DNA of 64,000 nucleotides from Magnolia sinica (GCF_029962835.1 NC_080582.1:75140177-75204176); one strand, 5' to 3'; shown: positions 34,876 to 46,113, numbered from the stretch's first letter. Numbers and translations: made by a program. The notes: generated by a model from the sequence alone, not told the origin.

Positions 34876-35900
34876 GCCCTTAATAAACAATCATCAAAGA
34901 CGAGCATTTAATCAACAATCATCGAACCTTTAACCATATTCATCATCAACTTGCACAAATGATCAGAACCAAACACCCAAAACTCATCATATAATCACCC
35001 AATGATCATAAGAATATAAATATTTGTGTGTTAATATAGGTATAACGCATATAATCCAACAATCTTCCACCTGGCTCAAAAATAGAGTCAAACCTTTCGT
35101 AGTCCCATACCCCTAACATGAGAAAAATGAGTCTCATCATAGTGGCTTAGTCAAAATGAGTCCGCCAACATTCCCATGTATAAATACAAGTAGAAACCTC
35201 ACTGTCGGTTATCTACCCCTAATGAAGTGATACCTCATTTCATATACATTTGAACTCCATATTAGGCATGTGAGATCTTTAAATATCATTCTACCAATAC
35301 TCAAGGGGCTCATGAAAACTCTCAGACTAGCTAATAAACCTTAACCATATGACTTACACCACAACACCATAGGCAAGATTTTTGGCCTTTACAGATGAGA
35401 ATGAAGAGGTCTGTTTCTGGCTAAGGCATGAAATTAATTACTCTCCCTTACTGTAAAAGTTTACAAAAAATGTAAACTAATGCTCTCATCATCTCCTCCT
35501 TAATTAATATCAGGGTATTCATCTACTCTCATCACCTTGGTGATAGACAACATGAAGATTCTAATCCCTTATCTAGTAGTGAAAATTCTCTTGATAGCTT
35601 TGTTTAAACCCTAGTTTTGATTGGAAATTCCTAACTAGAACCATGATGTCCAAAATGTTGTGACTGATGCATAGTATCACATACGTACATACATCAGAAT
35701 AAAGTTCTTTACACATTTTCTCCATTTCTAAATCATTCTTGGAATGCATACTTCACCCAACCTGAGATTCTTCTCTGTCGGCTAAGCCATGCAAACATTC
35801 TAAACAATTGGAAATGTATTTTAAGAGTCTATTAAGATAAGCACAACTTTTTAAAATGGTTCCTTTTGATTTGACTCCCAAGATGTAAGTTATATACCAG
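34876..35900 (-). mobile_element. Older Ty1/copia element, LTR and 3' internal fragment
   Basis: On the minus strand, GCCAGGTGGAAGAT (35,062-35,075) is a typical copia polypurine tract and is followed by TGTTGGATTATATG, an LTR start. The LTR therefore runs leftwards from 35,061 and is cut by the copia element ending at 34,875. To the right, 35,076-35,900 is probably its 3' internal non-coding part. It was older than, and the target of, the inner copia insertion. No coding sequence is recognised. Confidence 0.5.
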
Positions 35901-36395
35901 TGCCTTTCATTTCAAAATTCAATGACAATTAATGTTTTTCAAAATTCAACCACAAGTAGGCTTAGTAGCACCTCTTAGTATCTGGTTATCAGCAAACTAT
36001 TGCGTGCAAAAAATAAAAATAAAAATAAAAAGTCACCCACATACAAAGATAGGATTAGAAAATTTTCTATCTAATTTTCATGCATGTAGTAGTTTTCCTT
36101 GTTCACAAGAAGCCCAAAGAGAGCCACCGACAATGGAAACCGTACATACCGTCATATGAAAAGAATTATAATTTATTTTCAAACATCTTCTCATAGATTT
36201 AGTGGCTTTTTTGTTTACGATGGACCAAAAACAATCAGTTACCAATGGAATGCACATGTAAATGATGCAAAGACTACTTCAACGCATACACATGCATGCG
36301 CACACACATACATATATAGAGAAAGTCTAAAGTCCAATCAGTTGGACTATAAGTTACAGTCCACCAAGCAAATAACTTCGTATTTTCATGTGTTT
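35901..36395. other. No gene seen
   Basis: AT-rich sequence. Short open frames are not protein-like. Confidence 0.5.
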
Positions 36396-36572
36396 TGCAA
36401 CGTTCAACCTGTCTAATAGGGTCATGGGGATGGTGCAAAAATCAGCCATATCCACTCATTGAATATTAACGGCTAGGCATCATTTTCTATGTTTGCCTCA
36501 ACAAATGAGTAGATGGAGCTGATTTTTGCGCCAGGTTATTCTTACAACCTACTAGAAGGGTTCAACGTTGCA
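36396..36572. mobile_element. Small fold-back MITE
   Basis: TGCAACGTTCAACC at the left and GGTTCAACGTTGCA at the right are near-perfect inverted repeats. Inner arms 'gtgcaaaaatcagccatatc' and 'gatggagctgatttttgcgc' also pair. It is about 177 bp. The superfamily is not determined. Confidence 0.6.
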
Positions 36573-36823
36573 CCGTTAGGAAAAAATAAATTTAAAATTT
36601 TATTTTTTTTCTTATCTTATGGTTTTGATTATCCTCTTTGAATTTTAGTATTGAGTTTAGTTCCACATTGAAAAGGAGATGAAAAAATTAAACTGTTATA
36701 TTAGAACCCAGGGGCAAAGTTGTTAGGACCCAGGCATTAAGGATATTCCTTGTAGGGGTGAATCTCTTTTTAAGATAGTGACTTGTAATTTAAAATAGTG
36801 ACTATAATTTACTTCAACACTCT

Positions 36824-36825
<2 letters not shown>

Positions 36826-36883
<58 letters not shown>

Positions 36884-36885
36884 TT
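36826..36885. repeat. (CT)n(TA)n microsatellite
   Basis: A run of CT followed directly by TA; the frames across it are artefacts. Confidence 0.9.
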
Positions 36886-37239
36886 CTTCTTTGTTGTATT
36901 CAGATTTTTTGCTTTATCTTTTGAGTAGAACGAACAGATTCATATGGTTTATTCATTTGATCATCACACTAATTTATCGTCACGTCACAACCCTTCAACT
37001 CATGAATTTTTCTAAGTTTTACAAAACCATTCGCTTCCATCAATATTGTACCACAGCGATGAGTTCACGGAGATTGTCAAAGCTGGCTATCTCATTCATG
37101 GCTTCCATCCATTTACTTTTACCAGTAAAAGACAATGCAACAAAAACATTCTTTGTTGATTCCAAAAAATAAATAAAATCTTTAAAAACTGACCCTCACA
37201 AGAGGCTCCCATTACCTATGTAGGGTAACGTCATGGTAT

Positions 37240-37560
37240 TCCAAATCAGGGTGTTAGGTAAAGGCAGCGTAAGGGAATGGCCTTTATAGGAAAAAAAAAA
37301 TGAGCTACAACGTTCCTATAATAGTTTAGAAAGTCTTTTTTCATAAAAATAAAAAAGGCAGGTATTATAGGCTGAAAAGTTTTTTCATAAAAATTAAAAA
37401 AAGCCATAATGGCCATTGAAACATATATCGTAATGTAATGACAATGGCCCATATGGTCACACAATGGCCATTACGGTCACACAATGGTCAATAAAACACG
37501 TATTGTAACGGTAACGATAGTAGCCGTTATGATCACCATTATTATTATGGAACACCTTAG
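37240..37560. repeat. AACGGTAACG-type dispersed repeat
   Basis: It contains alternating 'aatggccattacggtcacac' phrases and 'gtaacggtaacgatagtagc', with a short terminal inversion ('ggtgttaggt' against 'aacacctta'). It is followed by a poly(A) tract at about 37,588-37,612. It looks like a non-autonomous DNA transposon. Confidence 0.45.
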
Positions 37561-37581
37561 ATGACTCTCAACCTTAAAAAT

Positions 37582-37612
<31 letters not shown>

Positions 37613-38789
37613 CAAACAAACAAACAAGAAGAAAGAAAGATAGAAAGAAAAGTGGTTATATCTTGCTAATGCGAAATCTCCTAAAAGTTGTTGGTACTAT
37701 TGTTCACCCCTATTATCGCCATCCCCTGCAATAACCAATCAAGGAGAGTTACGCGTGATTTGTATGGATTCACATAGTGCATTTGAAGATCTGCAAATAT
37801 GTACGGGGAAGATTTATCGATAAGCATAGCTGGAGCGCATCAGGTAGTGTTGTGTATTACTTAAGTGATAAATGAATAAGTTGTGTGTGAACGATTACAG
37901 GGTACATGACAAGAGAAGAAGCAAGTGAATTCAAGTAGTGGAGATTGATTATGGTAACTGTCGAAACATGAGAATGATCCATATAGTTGGATCAAAGATC
38001 GTCTTATACCAACTAAAACAAACCAAAATCTATCTTTTAATTATCTTATCAAAATTACATTCCATAGTATAATCCTTTACTTTCCTTGTCAAGCAAATTA
38101 CATTCTATAATGGAATCCTTTACTTTCCTTGTCAAGCAAATTAATTACATTCTATAATGTAAACTTTACATTTCAAGCTCCCCATTTACATTGTGTAGCA
38201 TAATGTATAGCGGTAACTAAGTAGCTGGTAGTTTCTAGCTATAATTTGAATCTACGCTCGCACACTGGATTCAGTTAATCAATCGAAAATGTGTCTTATT
38301 GTTGCTCTTCGCGACCATTAGTGCAGGGCCAGCTGTAACTGCTGCATGGCTAGCCCAACAGCTAGAAAACGGCTAGTTGTTGTACGAACTCCACCATCTA
38401 AATATCGCCTAATCCGATTTTATGCATTAAGCAAGTGATTGAACACGCAACCAATCTATTTAAATCTTGGTCATACACTACGTGTCTACCTACCTACCTT
38501 GGTACTTGGAGTCATTGTTATTCAGTTTGAATTGAAGTCGTAATTTCAATTCTCGCATACCCGTGCATCTAGTGTAGAAAATGACAGCAACAACTACAAT
38601 TGGCATTCCCCCACAAAACTTTGAATGGAACTTTGAAGAAGAAGACAACATGGCAAAATTCAGTAAGACCAATAGCTCCATTTTCGTTAGGGTATGAATT
38701 TTAGACTCAATTTTCCTGCTGCACGTGGCTTAATTGTACCAATTTCATTGAGAGATAACCCTAATCACGAATTATGGCTTTTCATTATC
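37613..38789. other. No gene seen
   Basis: Apart from the tandem repeat at 38,045-38,165, no coding or RNA feature could be supported. Confidence 0.5.
38045..38165. repeat. About 46 bp tandem repeat, 2.5 copies
   Basis: The unit 'attacattctataatggaat' + 'cctttactttccttgtcaag' recurs with a partial third copy and only a few differences. Confidence 0.8.
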
Positions 38790-38849
38790 TGGCCTAATTA
38801 TCTCCTGAATGACCTTTCTTTTTCATCCTTGAATTTGTAATCCGACCCA

Positions 38850-39530
38850 ACCATTTGGTAGGTTATATCTTTGAGGGCCGCCCACCACAAATGACACTGA
38901 TCTAACAATCCTAACCATACAATGGGAGGACTACCCATCCCCATGGCATGGTCTGGCCCACCCGAGTTTTTGGGGGGCCACAGGATGGACAGGGTGCGTG
39001 AAAGGAAACAGACTGTCCACCGTTTATATTTTATAATATTTTTACTGGTCATACCGTGATTACGTGAAATCCACTCCAACAATCAGCTACCTTGTCAAAA
39101 TTAATATCTGAGGCCCAAAAAATTAGGCCCATCCGTGATTTCTGTGGACCACACCAATTGAATTTGGGTGGTGTGCGGTTTCCAGGGCGTGCGAGCAAAG
39201 GGGTGCGTCCACTCGAGTGATCTCCACCATGATGTGTTTCCAAATCCACAAACCATCAGGTGCGTGATCGCATTTCAGGTGTAGGGATCAAAATCCAGGC
39301 AGATACCTTATTCAGGTGGGCCACAACAAGGAAACATCTAGGAGTAGGACGCCCACCCTTGATTTGTTATGGTGTCCACCATGATGTGCATGTACAATCC
39401 ACACCGACCATTAGTTCCATCACCCATCTCTTGAGCCCAGGGCCAAAAATCAGACTGATCCGTGCTTAACTTGAGCCACACCGAAGGAAAAAGTTGGATG
39501 AGGGTTAAAACAAGACTGAAATTTGTTGAC
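38850..39530. repeat. GTGGGCC-type short-repeat cluster
   Basis: Phrases related to the family at 20,195 appear ('cccaaaaaattaggcccatc', 'gtccaccatgatgtgcatgt', 'aaaatcagactgatccgtgc'). The cluster lies just downstream (3' side) of the small membrane protein gene. Boundaries between copies are unclear. Confidence 0.4.
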
Positions 39531-39671
39531 TATTGCTAGCTGCTAACATGCACCAGGGGCCAATCTCAGCCGTCAAAAGGCTTATAAAATCACACATCCA
39601 AGACTCACCGCTCAAGAAAAAGAAAAAAAGAAAAAAGAAAAAGCAGGTGTCGATTAGTTGGACACAAGTAT

Positions 39672-39941
39672 CTACTTAGATCGACGGTTGCGATCGTCGT
39701 CGGAAGAACCGGTTGCGACCTTGGCGACATCAAGAGCAGTTGCATCTGGCTTGGCCTTGGCGTAGAGGGTGAAGTAGCCAACGGCGCCGACTATTAAAAA
39801 CCCAGCCACAGCCATTTGAAGAGGGGACAAGGGTAACTTGCGCCGTTGGTGAAGTACTTCACTCGACTGATGGCCATAAGCCCTCTTCGACGTTTCAGCT
39901 CCTGCGCCCTTCATGTCCTCGTTCCCTTTCTTCTCAGCCAT
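39672..39941 (-). CDS. Small single-pass membrane protein, function unknown
   Basis: A single uninterrupted exon encodes 89 residues. The N-terminal 1-40 is polar and basic (KRAYGHQSSEVLHQRRKL). One membrane segment lies at about 43-61 (MAVAGFLIVGAVGYFTLYA). The C-terminal tail holds KPDATALDVAKVATG and ends in a charged run. This layout matches a conserved plant family of short membrane proteins that I recognise by the 'ALDVAKV' region but cannot name functionally. The start is the first ATG after a (GA)n-rich leader (39,950-39,977). Codon use and composition look like an active gene, unlike the surrounding repeats. The repeat MITE upstream begins about 175 bp from the start codon. Confidence 0.75.
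   Translation of the reverse strand: MAEKKGNEDMKGAGAETSKRAYGHQSSEVLHQRRKLPLSPLQMAVAGFLIVGAVGYFTLYAKAKPDATALDVAKVATGSSDDDRNRRSK

Positions 39942-39949
<8 letters not shown>

Positions 39950-39977
<28 letters not shown>
39950..39977 (-). repeat. (GA)n in the probable 5' leader
   Basis: On the minus strand a GA run lies 9-36 bp upstream of the start codon of the small membrane protein gene. Such runs are common in plant 5' leaders. Confidence 0.7.
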
Positions 39978-39982
<5 letters not shown>

Positions 39983-40019
39983 CTTACAAGCGAGAGTACG
40001 TTGATAGATAGAGAGATTT

Positions 40020-40090
40020 CTTGCTACGTGGGAGCCATGCAGGCTTCCTCTTGTTGGACACGTGGTAGTTGTCATGGGACTACGTGTTTC
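40020..40090 (-). promoter_or_regulatory. Cluster of ACGT-core (ABRE/G-box-like) motifs
   Basis: Three ACGT cores occur within 70 bp: near 40,026, the G-box CACGTG at 40,059-40,064 (minus strand reads CCACGTGTCC, a good ABRE), and near 40,082. They lie 80-145 bp upstream of the start codon at 39,941. ACGT boxes are bound by bZIP factors and clustered copies often confer abscisic-acid or stress response; that use here is inferred. Confidence 0.5.
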
Positions 40091-40114
40091 TTAGCGGAGT
40101 ACGGGGACCCGAAT

Positions 40115-40652
40115 CATGGTTTTACGCAGTTTGGCTGGTGACACAATACCAGCCAGCTAGCTGATGTCAAAGCTCTGTGGGCCACACCATGATGTATGTG
40201 TTTTATCCATGCTGTCTATCCATTTTTTCAGATCATTTCAGTGGATGAACCCAAAAATGAGGCAGGTCGAAATCTCAAGTGGACCATACGACAGGAAAAC
40301 AGTGTTGATTGAACGTCCACCTTTAAAAACTCAGGGCTCACTGTAATGTTTGTTTGCCATCCAACCTATTGATAAGGTCACAAAGACATGGAATTAGGGA
40401 AAACACAAATATCAGCTTGATTCAAAACTTCTGTCGCCCCCCAAAAGTTTTCAACGGTGAACTTTCAATTCTCACTGCTTTCTATGGTGTGGTCCACCTG
40501 AAATTTGAATATACCTCGTTTTTTGATACATCCCATAAAATGAGCTGAACAAATGTATGGACAGCGTGGATAAAACAAATACATTATGGTGGAGTCCACA
40601 TAGCTTTGACACCGCTGGCTGATTTCGGGTCACCGGCCAAACCGCGTCGGGT
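40115..40652. mobile_element. Fold-back MITE with extended arms, copy 1
   Basis: The outermost ends are ACGCAGTTTGGCTGGTGAC (left) and the inverse of ACGCGGTTTGGCCGGTGAC (right), followed inward by 'gctagctgatgtcaaagctc' and its inverse, then the usual family arms. The arms exceed 150 bp each. The central part is in the opposite orientation to most other copies in the window. Confidence 0.75.
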
Positions 40653-40789
40653 TTGAAGACTCCGTCGGTCGGACCGAATACAGTTCGGTACCACGAGTCA
40701 CTGACCGGGTTGGGCCGGTTCAGCACCCGACACCACCCACCGAGTCCTTTGACCGGAATCATCTACCACACCTGTTTGACAACACGCAA

Positions 40790-41520
40790 GCTCTATGGGG
40801 TCCACCATATTGTATACGTAAAATCCACATCGTTCATCAGGTGAGAACCATTATTTGGACTGTGCATTCAGAAGATAAGCATGACTAAAATCTCATATGA
40901 CCCACACTAATGGAAACGATATAAAATTTCTCCCAGGACACGTGTGGCCCACCTGAGTCTTTTATCAGGTTGACTTTTGTATCTTCCATCATCCCAGTGA
41001 GCTGTACCTGATTAACGGGTGTGATGAAAGACACACACCATGATGCCCCACACAAATTAGCTACGGTCTGTTTAATCTCAGCCGTGGATCCAGCTGATTT
41101 TTGTCTTCAGGGCCAAAAATCTAAAACAAAACCTGATCAACCTGATAGACTGAATTTTACATTTACAGCATGATGGGACCCACAGTCTTGGGGTGACTAG
41201 GGCTGTACATGTGCGAGTCTATTGAAAAATTTGATTTTGTCTGACCCGAGCCGGGCCCATTGATAGCCCTAGGTATTGTACAGGACTCCAGTCCGTGCAT
41301 TAGCTGAGTCCTGGAGTGTACCTATGGATGTAGGAGATCAGGACCGTTCACTGGTTGGACAGGTTGTAAGCAGATATATGCATGAATCACTTGCCTGAAC
41401 CCCATGTCTCCCCCTCATTTTAGGACAATGGCCAAAACATGAGATAGATCCAAAACTCAAGTGGACCCCACAAAAAAAAAACAAAAAAAAAACAGTGGTG
41501 ATGGATATACCCAGCGGGGA
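40790..41520. repeat. Mixed short-repeat remnants
   Basis: 'gtccaccatattgtatacgt' and 'catcaggtgagaaccattat' near 40,800, and a fold-back MITE fragment at about 41,410-41,510 ('gccaaaacatgagatagatc', 'caagtggaccccac') with an A-rich insertion. No gene is seen. Confidence 0.4.
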
Positions 41521-42062
41521 CGCGGTTTGGCTAGTGACCCGACCCCAACACTAGCCAGCTAGTTGATGTCAAAGCTGTTGGCCCCAGCATGATGTATGTG
41601 CTTTATCTACGCTGTTCATCCATTTTCCAGCTCATTTTAAAACATGAGCTAAAAAATGAGGTAGATCTAAATCTCAAGTGGACCACACTACAAGAAGAAC
41701 AGTGGGGATTCAACACTTACCGTTGAAAACTTTTTGAGGGCCACAGAAGTTTTGGATCAAGCTGATATTTGTGTTTTCCCTTTATCCAGGATGCGTCACC
41801 TTATCAACAGGTTGGATGGGAAATAAACATTGCACTGGGCCCTAAGAAGTTTTAATCGTGGACGTTAAATCAATACTGTTTTCCTGTGGTGTGGTCCACC
41901 TGTGATTTGGATCTGCCTCATTTTTGGGCTCATGTATTAACATAAGATGCAAAAATGGATGGATGAAGTGGATAAATACATATACACCATGGTGGGGCCC
42001 ACAGAGCTTTGACACCAGCTAGCTGGCGCCCGGCTGGTGTTGGGGCCACTAGCCAAACAGCA
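41520..42062. mobile_element. Fold-back MITE with extended arms, copy 2
   Basis: The ends are GACGCGGTTTGGCTAGTGAC and the inverse of ATGCTGTTTGGCTAGTGGC. Inside are 'ccaacactagccagctagtt' and its inverse, then the typical family arms and middle ('gttttggatcaagctgatat'). It is the best-preserved copy in the window and defines the full structure of about 540 bp. Confidence 0.8.
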
Positions 42063-42074
42063 TCCACCCCAGCT

Positions 42075-42260
42075 CTGAAACAATCTCGAGGGCCACCGTT
42101 GTATTTATTTGCTATCCAACCATTGATTCCACCTAGGATGAAGGGAAAACATAAATATCAGCCTCATCCAAAACTCCCGCATAAACCAAGATGGTTTCAA
42201 TGGTGGGCGATCAATCTCAACTGTTTCTTATGGTGTGGCCCACTTGAGATGACGTCCTAA
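42075..42260. repeat. Partial fold-back MITE, reverse orientation
   Basis: It holds the reversed middle ('aatatcagcctcatccaaaa') and one arm ('tatggtgtggcccacttgag'); the other arm is missing. Confidence 0.5.
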
Positions 42261-42318
42261 ATTCATCATGTGCTGGGCAACCAGTGGATGATTTTTGAGT
42301 GCTAACTTCTAATTTCAA

Positions 42319-42451
42319 GTCAAGTCTCCAAAGAGAAAATGTTCACATAACTTTCACATATGAGGGCGTGGAAAAAGGTAGGCAATACCATGAAGTTCAC
42401 CTTGGAATGAAAATTTTGGAAAAACCCACCCAACAGGTGGGCCACACACAT
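42319..42451 (+). repeat. 133 bp direct repeat, left copy
   Basis: It runs from 'gtcaagtctccaaagag' to 'gtgggccacacacat' and recurs at 62,565-62,697 in the same orientation with two mismatches. Sequence outside the 133 bp differs completely at each copy. It borders the CACTA block on its left. Confidence 0.9.
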
Positions 42452-42989
42452 GTTAGAAATGCCGCTAAAGGTACTAAAAATGCCGTTAAAAGATGTAGCA
42501 AGTGCTGCGAAAAGATCAGTGAAACGCCGCTAAAAGCTTTCAAAGACGCCGCTGAAAGTGCCGATAATAGAAATTCTTCTTGATTCTTTACTAATCCTTT
42601 CACACAAATTCCTGTTAATTCTAACTGATCCTTTCTTATATTTGCTGTCCTACAATCAAATCTCCATCAATCTAACTATCAAATTTCTATCTGCATAACT
42701 ATCAAAAACCTATGATTGAATTACCCAATAATCTAACATTCATCAAGACAACAATTAGCACAATATCAACAAAATTACAATTAATGGTCTATTTAAAGTT
42801 TTCAAAACAAACTATAAATGTCTTCCTTTCCTAGCATTTCACATGAACTGTTTCAGTACGGTCCCCTTCTAGACCGATCATGTCTTCCTTTCCTAGCCAC
42901 ATCTTCTGGCAAATGTCTACAACACCAACCTCACTGGCCATGGTCACGTGTCCACTATGTGTGATGTAGGCCCTTTTCTTGCAATGAGC

Positions 42990-43588
42990 CTAAATTCCTC
43001 CCTGGGAAGTTTCCCTGCAATGGGCTGAGAAGCATAGCTGATTCGGTAAGTGGCACAGCATTGAGATTATACTGCTTGGAGCTGTAGAGTGCTGCAGAAC
43101 CAAGTCCTCTATTTGTTGAAGACTTGAACCTTTATAAACAATCAAGCCTATGACAAACAAGAAAATAAAAGGACAATCAGCTTCACAAGTCACCTCTATA
43201 GTTGGGAAAGTGTCACAGTAAAAAAAAATTGTCATTGTATCAATTGGAACTTTTCTTCTCTTTTCTTTCTTTTTTCATTTCCTTTTTTCTTAATGATTTG
43301 CCTTCAATTGGAACTTCAATCACATGAATAAATTGTCATTGTATCAAACTATACGGTGCTACAAGGCTTACAAGCACCACAATACAACCCCTACTCAATT
43401 GCTTGCTGGCAGGTATTGCAAATCATAAGCAACAAAGGAAACAAAAATTGGCCTTGTAAAAGAAAACCAGTAAGAAAAACACACCAAGTATGAAAAATTT
43501 AGAAAGAAAAAGCAAACATAAGTCATCACCTGATATTCTTGAAGTGGATTTCGTTGCTAGTCAAGCATGTACAAGAAGCATCCAAAAC
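42990..43588 (-). other. Exon-like segments of unidentified origin
   Basis: At 43,530-43,588 (minus) a 59 bp segment lies between a good acceptor (TTCAG) and donor (GTGATG). At about 42,995-43,140 (minus) a longer protein-like stretch reads PLTESAMLLSPLQGNFPGRN in one frame. Neither could be assigned to a gene. They may be further captured fragments. Confidence 0.3.
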
Positions 43589-43683
43589 CTGAAGAAATAA
43601 GAAAACTCAACAGTCAGAATGTAGATGATAAATATGATTGATTCAGTTCATTCATATTCGTAAGATTCCATTAATTTACCTTA

Positions 43684-44060
43684 GGGCCCGTTTGGCCGGT
43701 TGAATTGGAAGGGATTGGAAGTTAAATCCCGGGATTGGCCGGGCGTGCCAAACAGAGTCGGTAATCTGATCCCAATCCCATGGATCTTAAGACAATCCAC
43801 TGACAACACCATCATTACCTTTAAATCCCATCCAATCCACCCTAATCCGTTCAAATTTGCCTGGGACATGTTTGGTTCGTGGGATTGGAAGGGATGGGAA
43901 GGTTTAATCCCCGGATTGGCCAGGTGTGCCAAATAGACTGGATATAGCAATCCCATGGAGCTCAAGACAATCCACTGACAACACCATCATTACCTAGAAA
44001 TCCATGCCATCCATCCTAATACCATTCAATCCCTTCCAATCCACCCGGCCAAACGGGCCC
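43684..44060. mobile_element. Tourist-like (PIF/Harbinger) MITE
   Basis: This 377 bp unit has perfect 16 bp terminal inverted repeats GGGCCCGTTTGGCCGG, flanked by the target duplication TTA (43,681-43,683 and 44,061-44,063), the hallmark of the superfamily. The interior consists of two similar halves each holding 'ggattggccgg/aggcgtgccaaa'-type and 'caatccactgacaacaccat' sequence. It has no coding capacity. Confidence 0.9.
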
Positions 44061-44546
44061 TTAGATACTCTAACAAGACCATGATAGAGGTGGTGATAAT
44101 GGACAAGATGGCATTTTCACTCGCACAAGATAGGGTCCTAGATAGGAATTTTGGCAACCAAGAAAAAAAAGATCCTTGAAGCAGACCCTAAGAAGCTAGG
44201 ACAAGATACTTCTCTTCTACCAAGTCTATCCAACAAAGAAAAATAAACAAGGAGCAGCCGGCTGTTTCTAAATGCTAAGTAAATTCCTAACATTTCAATA
44301 GCAAAAGGAAATGAACCAAAATCGCAACTTGCTATGAGAAACTAATGAAAAACAAACAAAAAACAACAATAAGGCCACTGAATCCTAGCTTTTTTAACAT
44401 AAGATGCCTTAAAATGTAACCAAAAGGAAAACAAACACAATCTAATTCGCAGGCAATATCCGACCAAAAATTAGATATAACCAACTCTGCATGGTCCTGC
44501 AACCCCATTTAGAAAAAAAAATCGCAAGGAGAGATGAAATGCCGAC

Positions 44547-44618
44547 CTTCTGCTTCTTGAGCCTTTCATTCTCTTCTTCCAGACGTGAAACCTTGTTCTC
44601 CAGCTTGTTCGTGTATGC
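44547..44618 (-). pseudogene. Captured exon of a group A (ABI5/AREB-type) bZIP factor
   Basis: Exactly 72 bp (24 codons) lie between an acceptor (TGTGGCAG) and a donor (GTCGGC). They read AYTNKLENKVSRLEEENERL and on to KKQK, the start of the leucine zipper of abscisic-acid-related bZIP factors. In that family this stretch is a separate short exon. The DNA-binding basic region that should precede it and the downstream exons are not nearby, so it is an isolated captured exon. Leucines and the heptad pattern are intact. It lies on the same strand as the transposase genes. Confidence 0.8.
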
Positions 44619-44756
44619 CTGCCACAATGAGGAATAAATTCTCAGTCTTAAAAAAAAAGAAAATGGAACTGGTTTTCAAAAATGCAAAGTGCACTACAAT
44701 TTTTAATGGGTGCATGGTTGTATGATGAAATCCATGTTTTTATGTGTGTATATGCA

Positions 44757-44860
44757 TGCATGAATGGATGGAGTATGGATGGATGTATGTATGCTTGCAC
44801 GGATGGATGGATGAGGTGTGTTTGTGAATGTGTGTATGCACGCATCATGATGGATGGATG
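44757..44860. repeat. (ATGG)n-rich microsatellite
   Basis: Imperfect ATGG/TGGA repeats; frames on both strands across it are artefacts. Confidence 0.8.
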
Positions 44861-44869
44861 GATCCACAA

Positions 44870-46064
44870 TTTTCTCCATGTTTCCCTGAGTCAACGATAT
44901 GTGCTTTTAGGCCCCATTAAGGGAAAATTTATTATTCCTAAATATGCAAACATGCATCTGAATATTCAGTTAGAACAAATTCTAGGCTTGTTTTTTGAAA
45001 GGTCAAAAGATATTAGTGCCTAGATGCATGGTGCAAAAATAATTGTCTGACTGGCACTCATTTGATTTGATGCAATAGGGCTGATGATATATTTTGACAA
45101 CTCAAAATGGCTGGAAAAGATCAGGGCCAAATTACCTTGTTAGATCGTGCATGTGCAACAGAAAACTGAGATTGGCCGTTGATGACAAGGAATGAAGAAT
45201 CGCCAATGCAATCCTTGTTCTAAGACAAATAAGAAACTTAAGTATCATGCAGTCCATGCAGATTCACAAACTGTTAAAAGAAAGCCAGCTTTTGGCCATG
45301 TGAAAAGATTTGTAGTCTGTGAGAACTATTTTCATCAACTTCTCATTGTTTTCTATAATCGGAAGAGATACATAGCCTGTGAGAACTATTGTCCTCGCCC
45401 TGTTATCAGCGGAGGGCATGGAAAGCACTAGGATCCCCCATGTCTTATGTAGCACCCCTTTCCAGCAGCCCAATCGAAGGCCGTGAAAGGTGGGAACTGT
45501 AGTTATTGTGGACTTGTAGAAGGTTCTCTTTCTATAGTACAATACATTAGCAAGCAAAATTGTCATGAAGAGTGTTTAAGGTGGAGGTGAGTGATTGAAA
45601 TTAAGCACATGTGCTATTTGAAGTGCTGCATTCCAACCATGATTTGAAGTACCTTAGGGTATTTTTCGAAGTAGAATCTAGTCTTTTGGCCATGTTTGTG
45701 TAGATGGTTACTTGTTATTCATGCAAGACTTGGGCAGATGGTCACCAATGTCGGCTTGTTGTCTTCAACTATAGAATCTAGATCACCTTTCTTGTAAAAT
45801 ATGGCTAATAGGACCGTGAAGTGGTCATTTGTTTTCATATACTCGCTATAGTTGGTGGCCTTTGGCCAGGCTTTTGGTGCAATTTAGGGTCAGGCCTTAG
45901 TTGTAGGATTCATCCATTTCAACTGAAGTTTCCTCTTCAATCCCTGGATTTGTGCTTTCAGCCTGGATTCTTGAAGGAATCATGATTCTCGTTCTAATGA
46001 TTCACATTCCAACTTCTAGGAACTGCTTTTCTTTTCTTTCTTTTTTGGTTTCCTAAATGGGATT

Positions 46065-46113
<49 letters not shown>

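Larger units (their letters stand above)
29360..34922. repeat. 45 bp direct repeats outside the copia element
   Basis: Positions 29,360-29,404 and 34,876-34,922 both read 'gcccttaataaac...gagcatttaatcaacaatc' with about four differences. They bracket the copia element. They are much longer than the 5 bp duplication this superfamily makes. Confidence 0.7.

Noticed and set aside
42458-42585. Open frame rich in 'NAAKGTKNAVKRC'-like residues as a small basic protein.
   Set aside because: It reads through the GCCGCTAAAG subterminal repeats of the CACTA edge and the 133 bp repeat.
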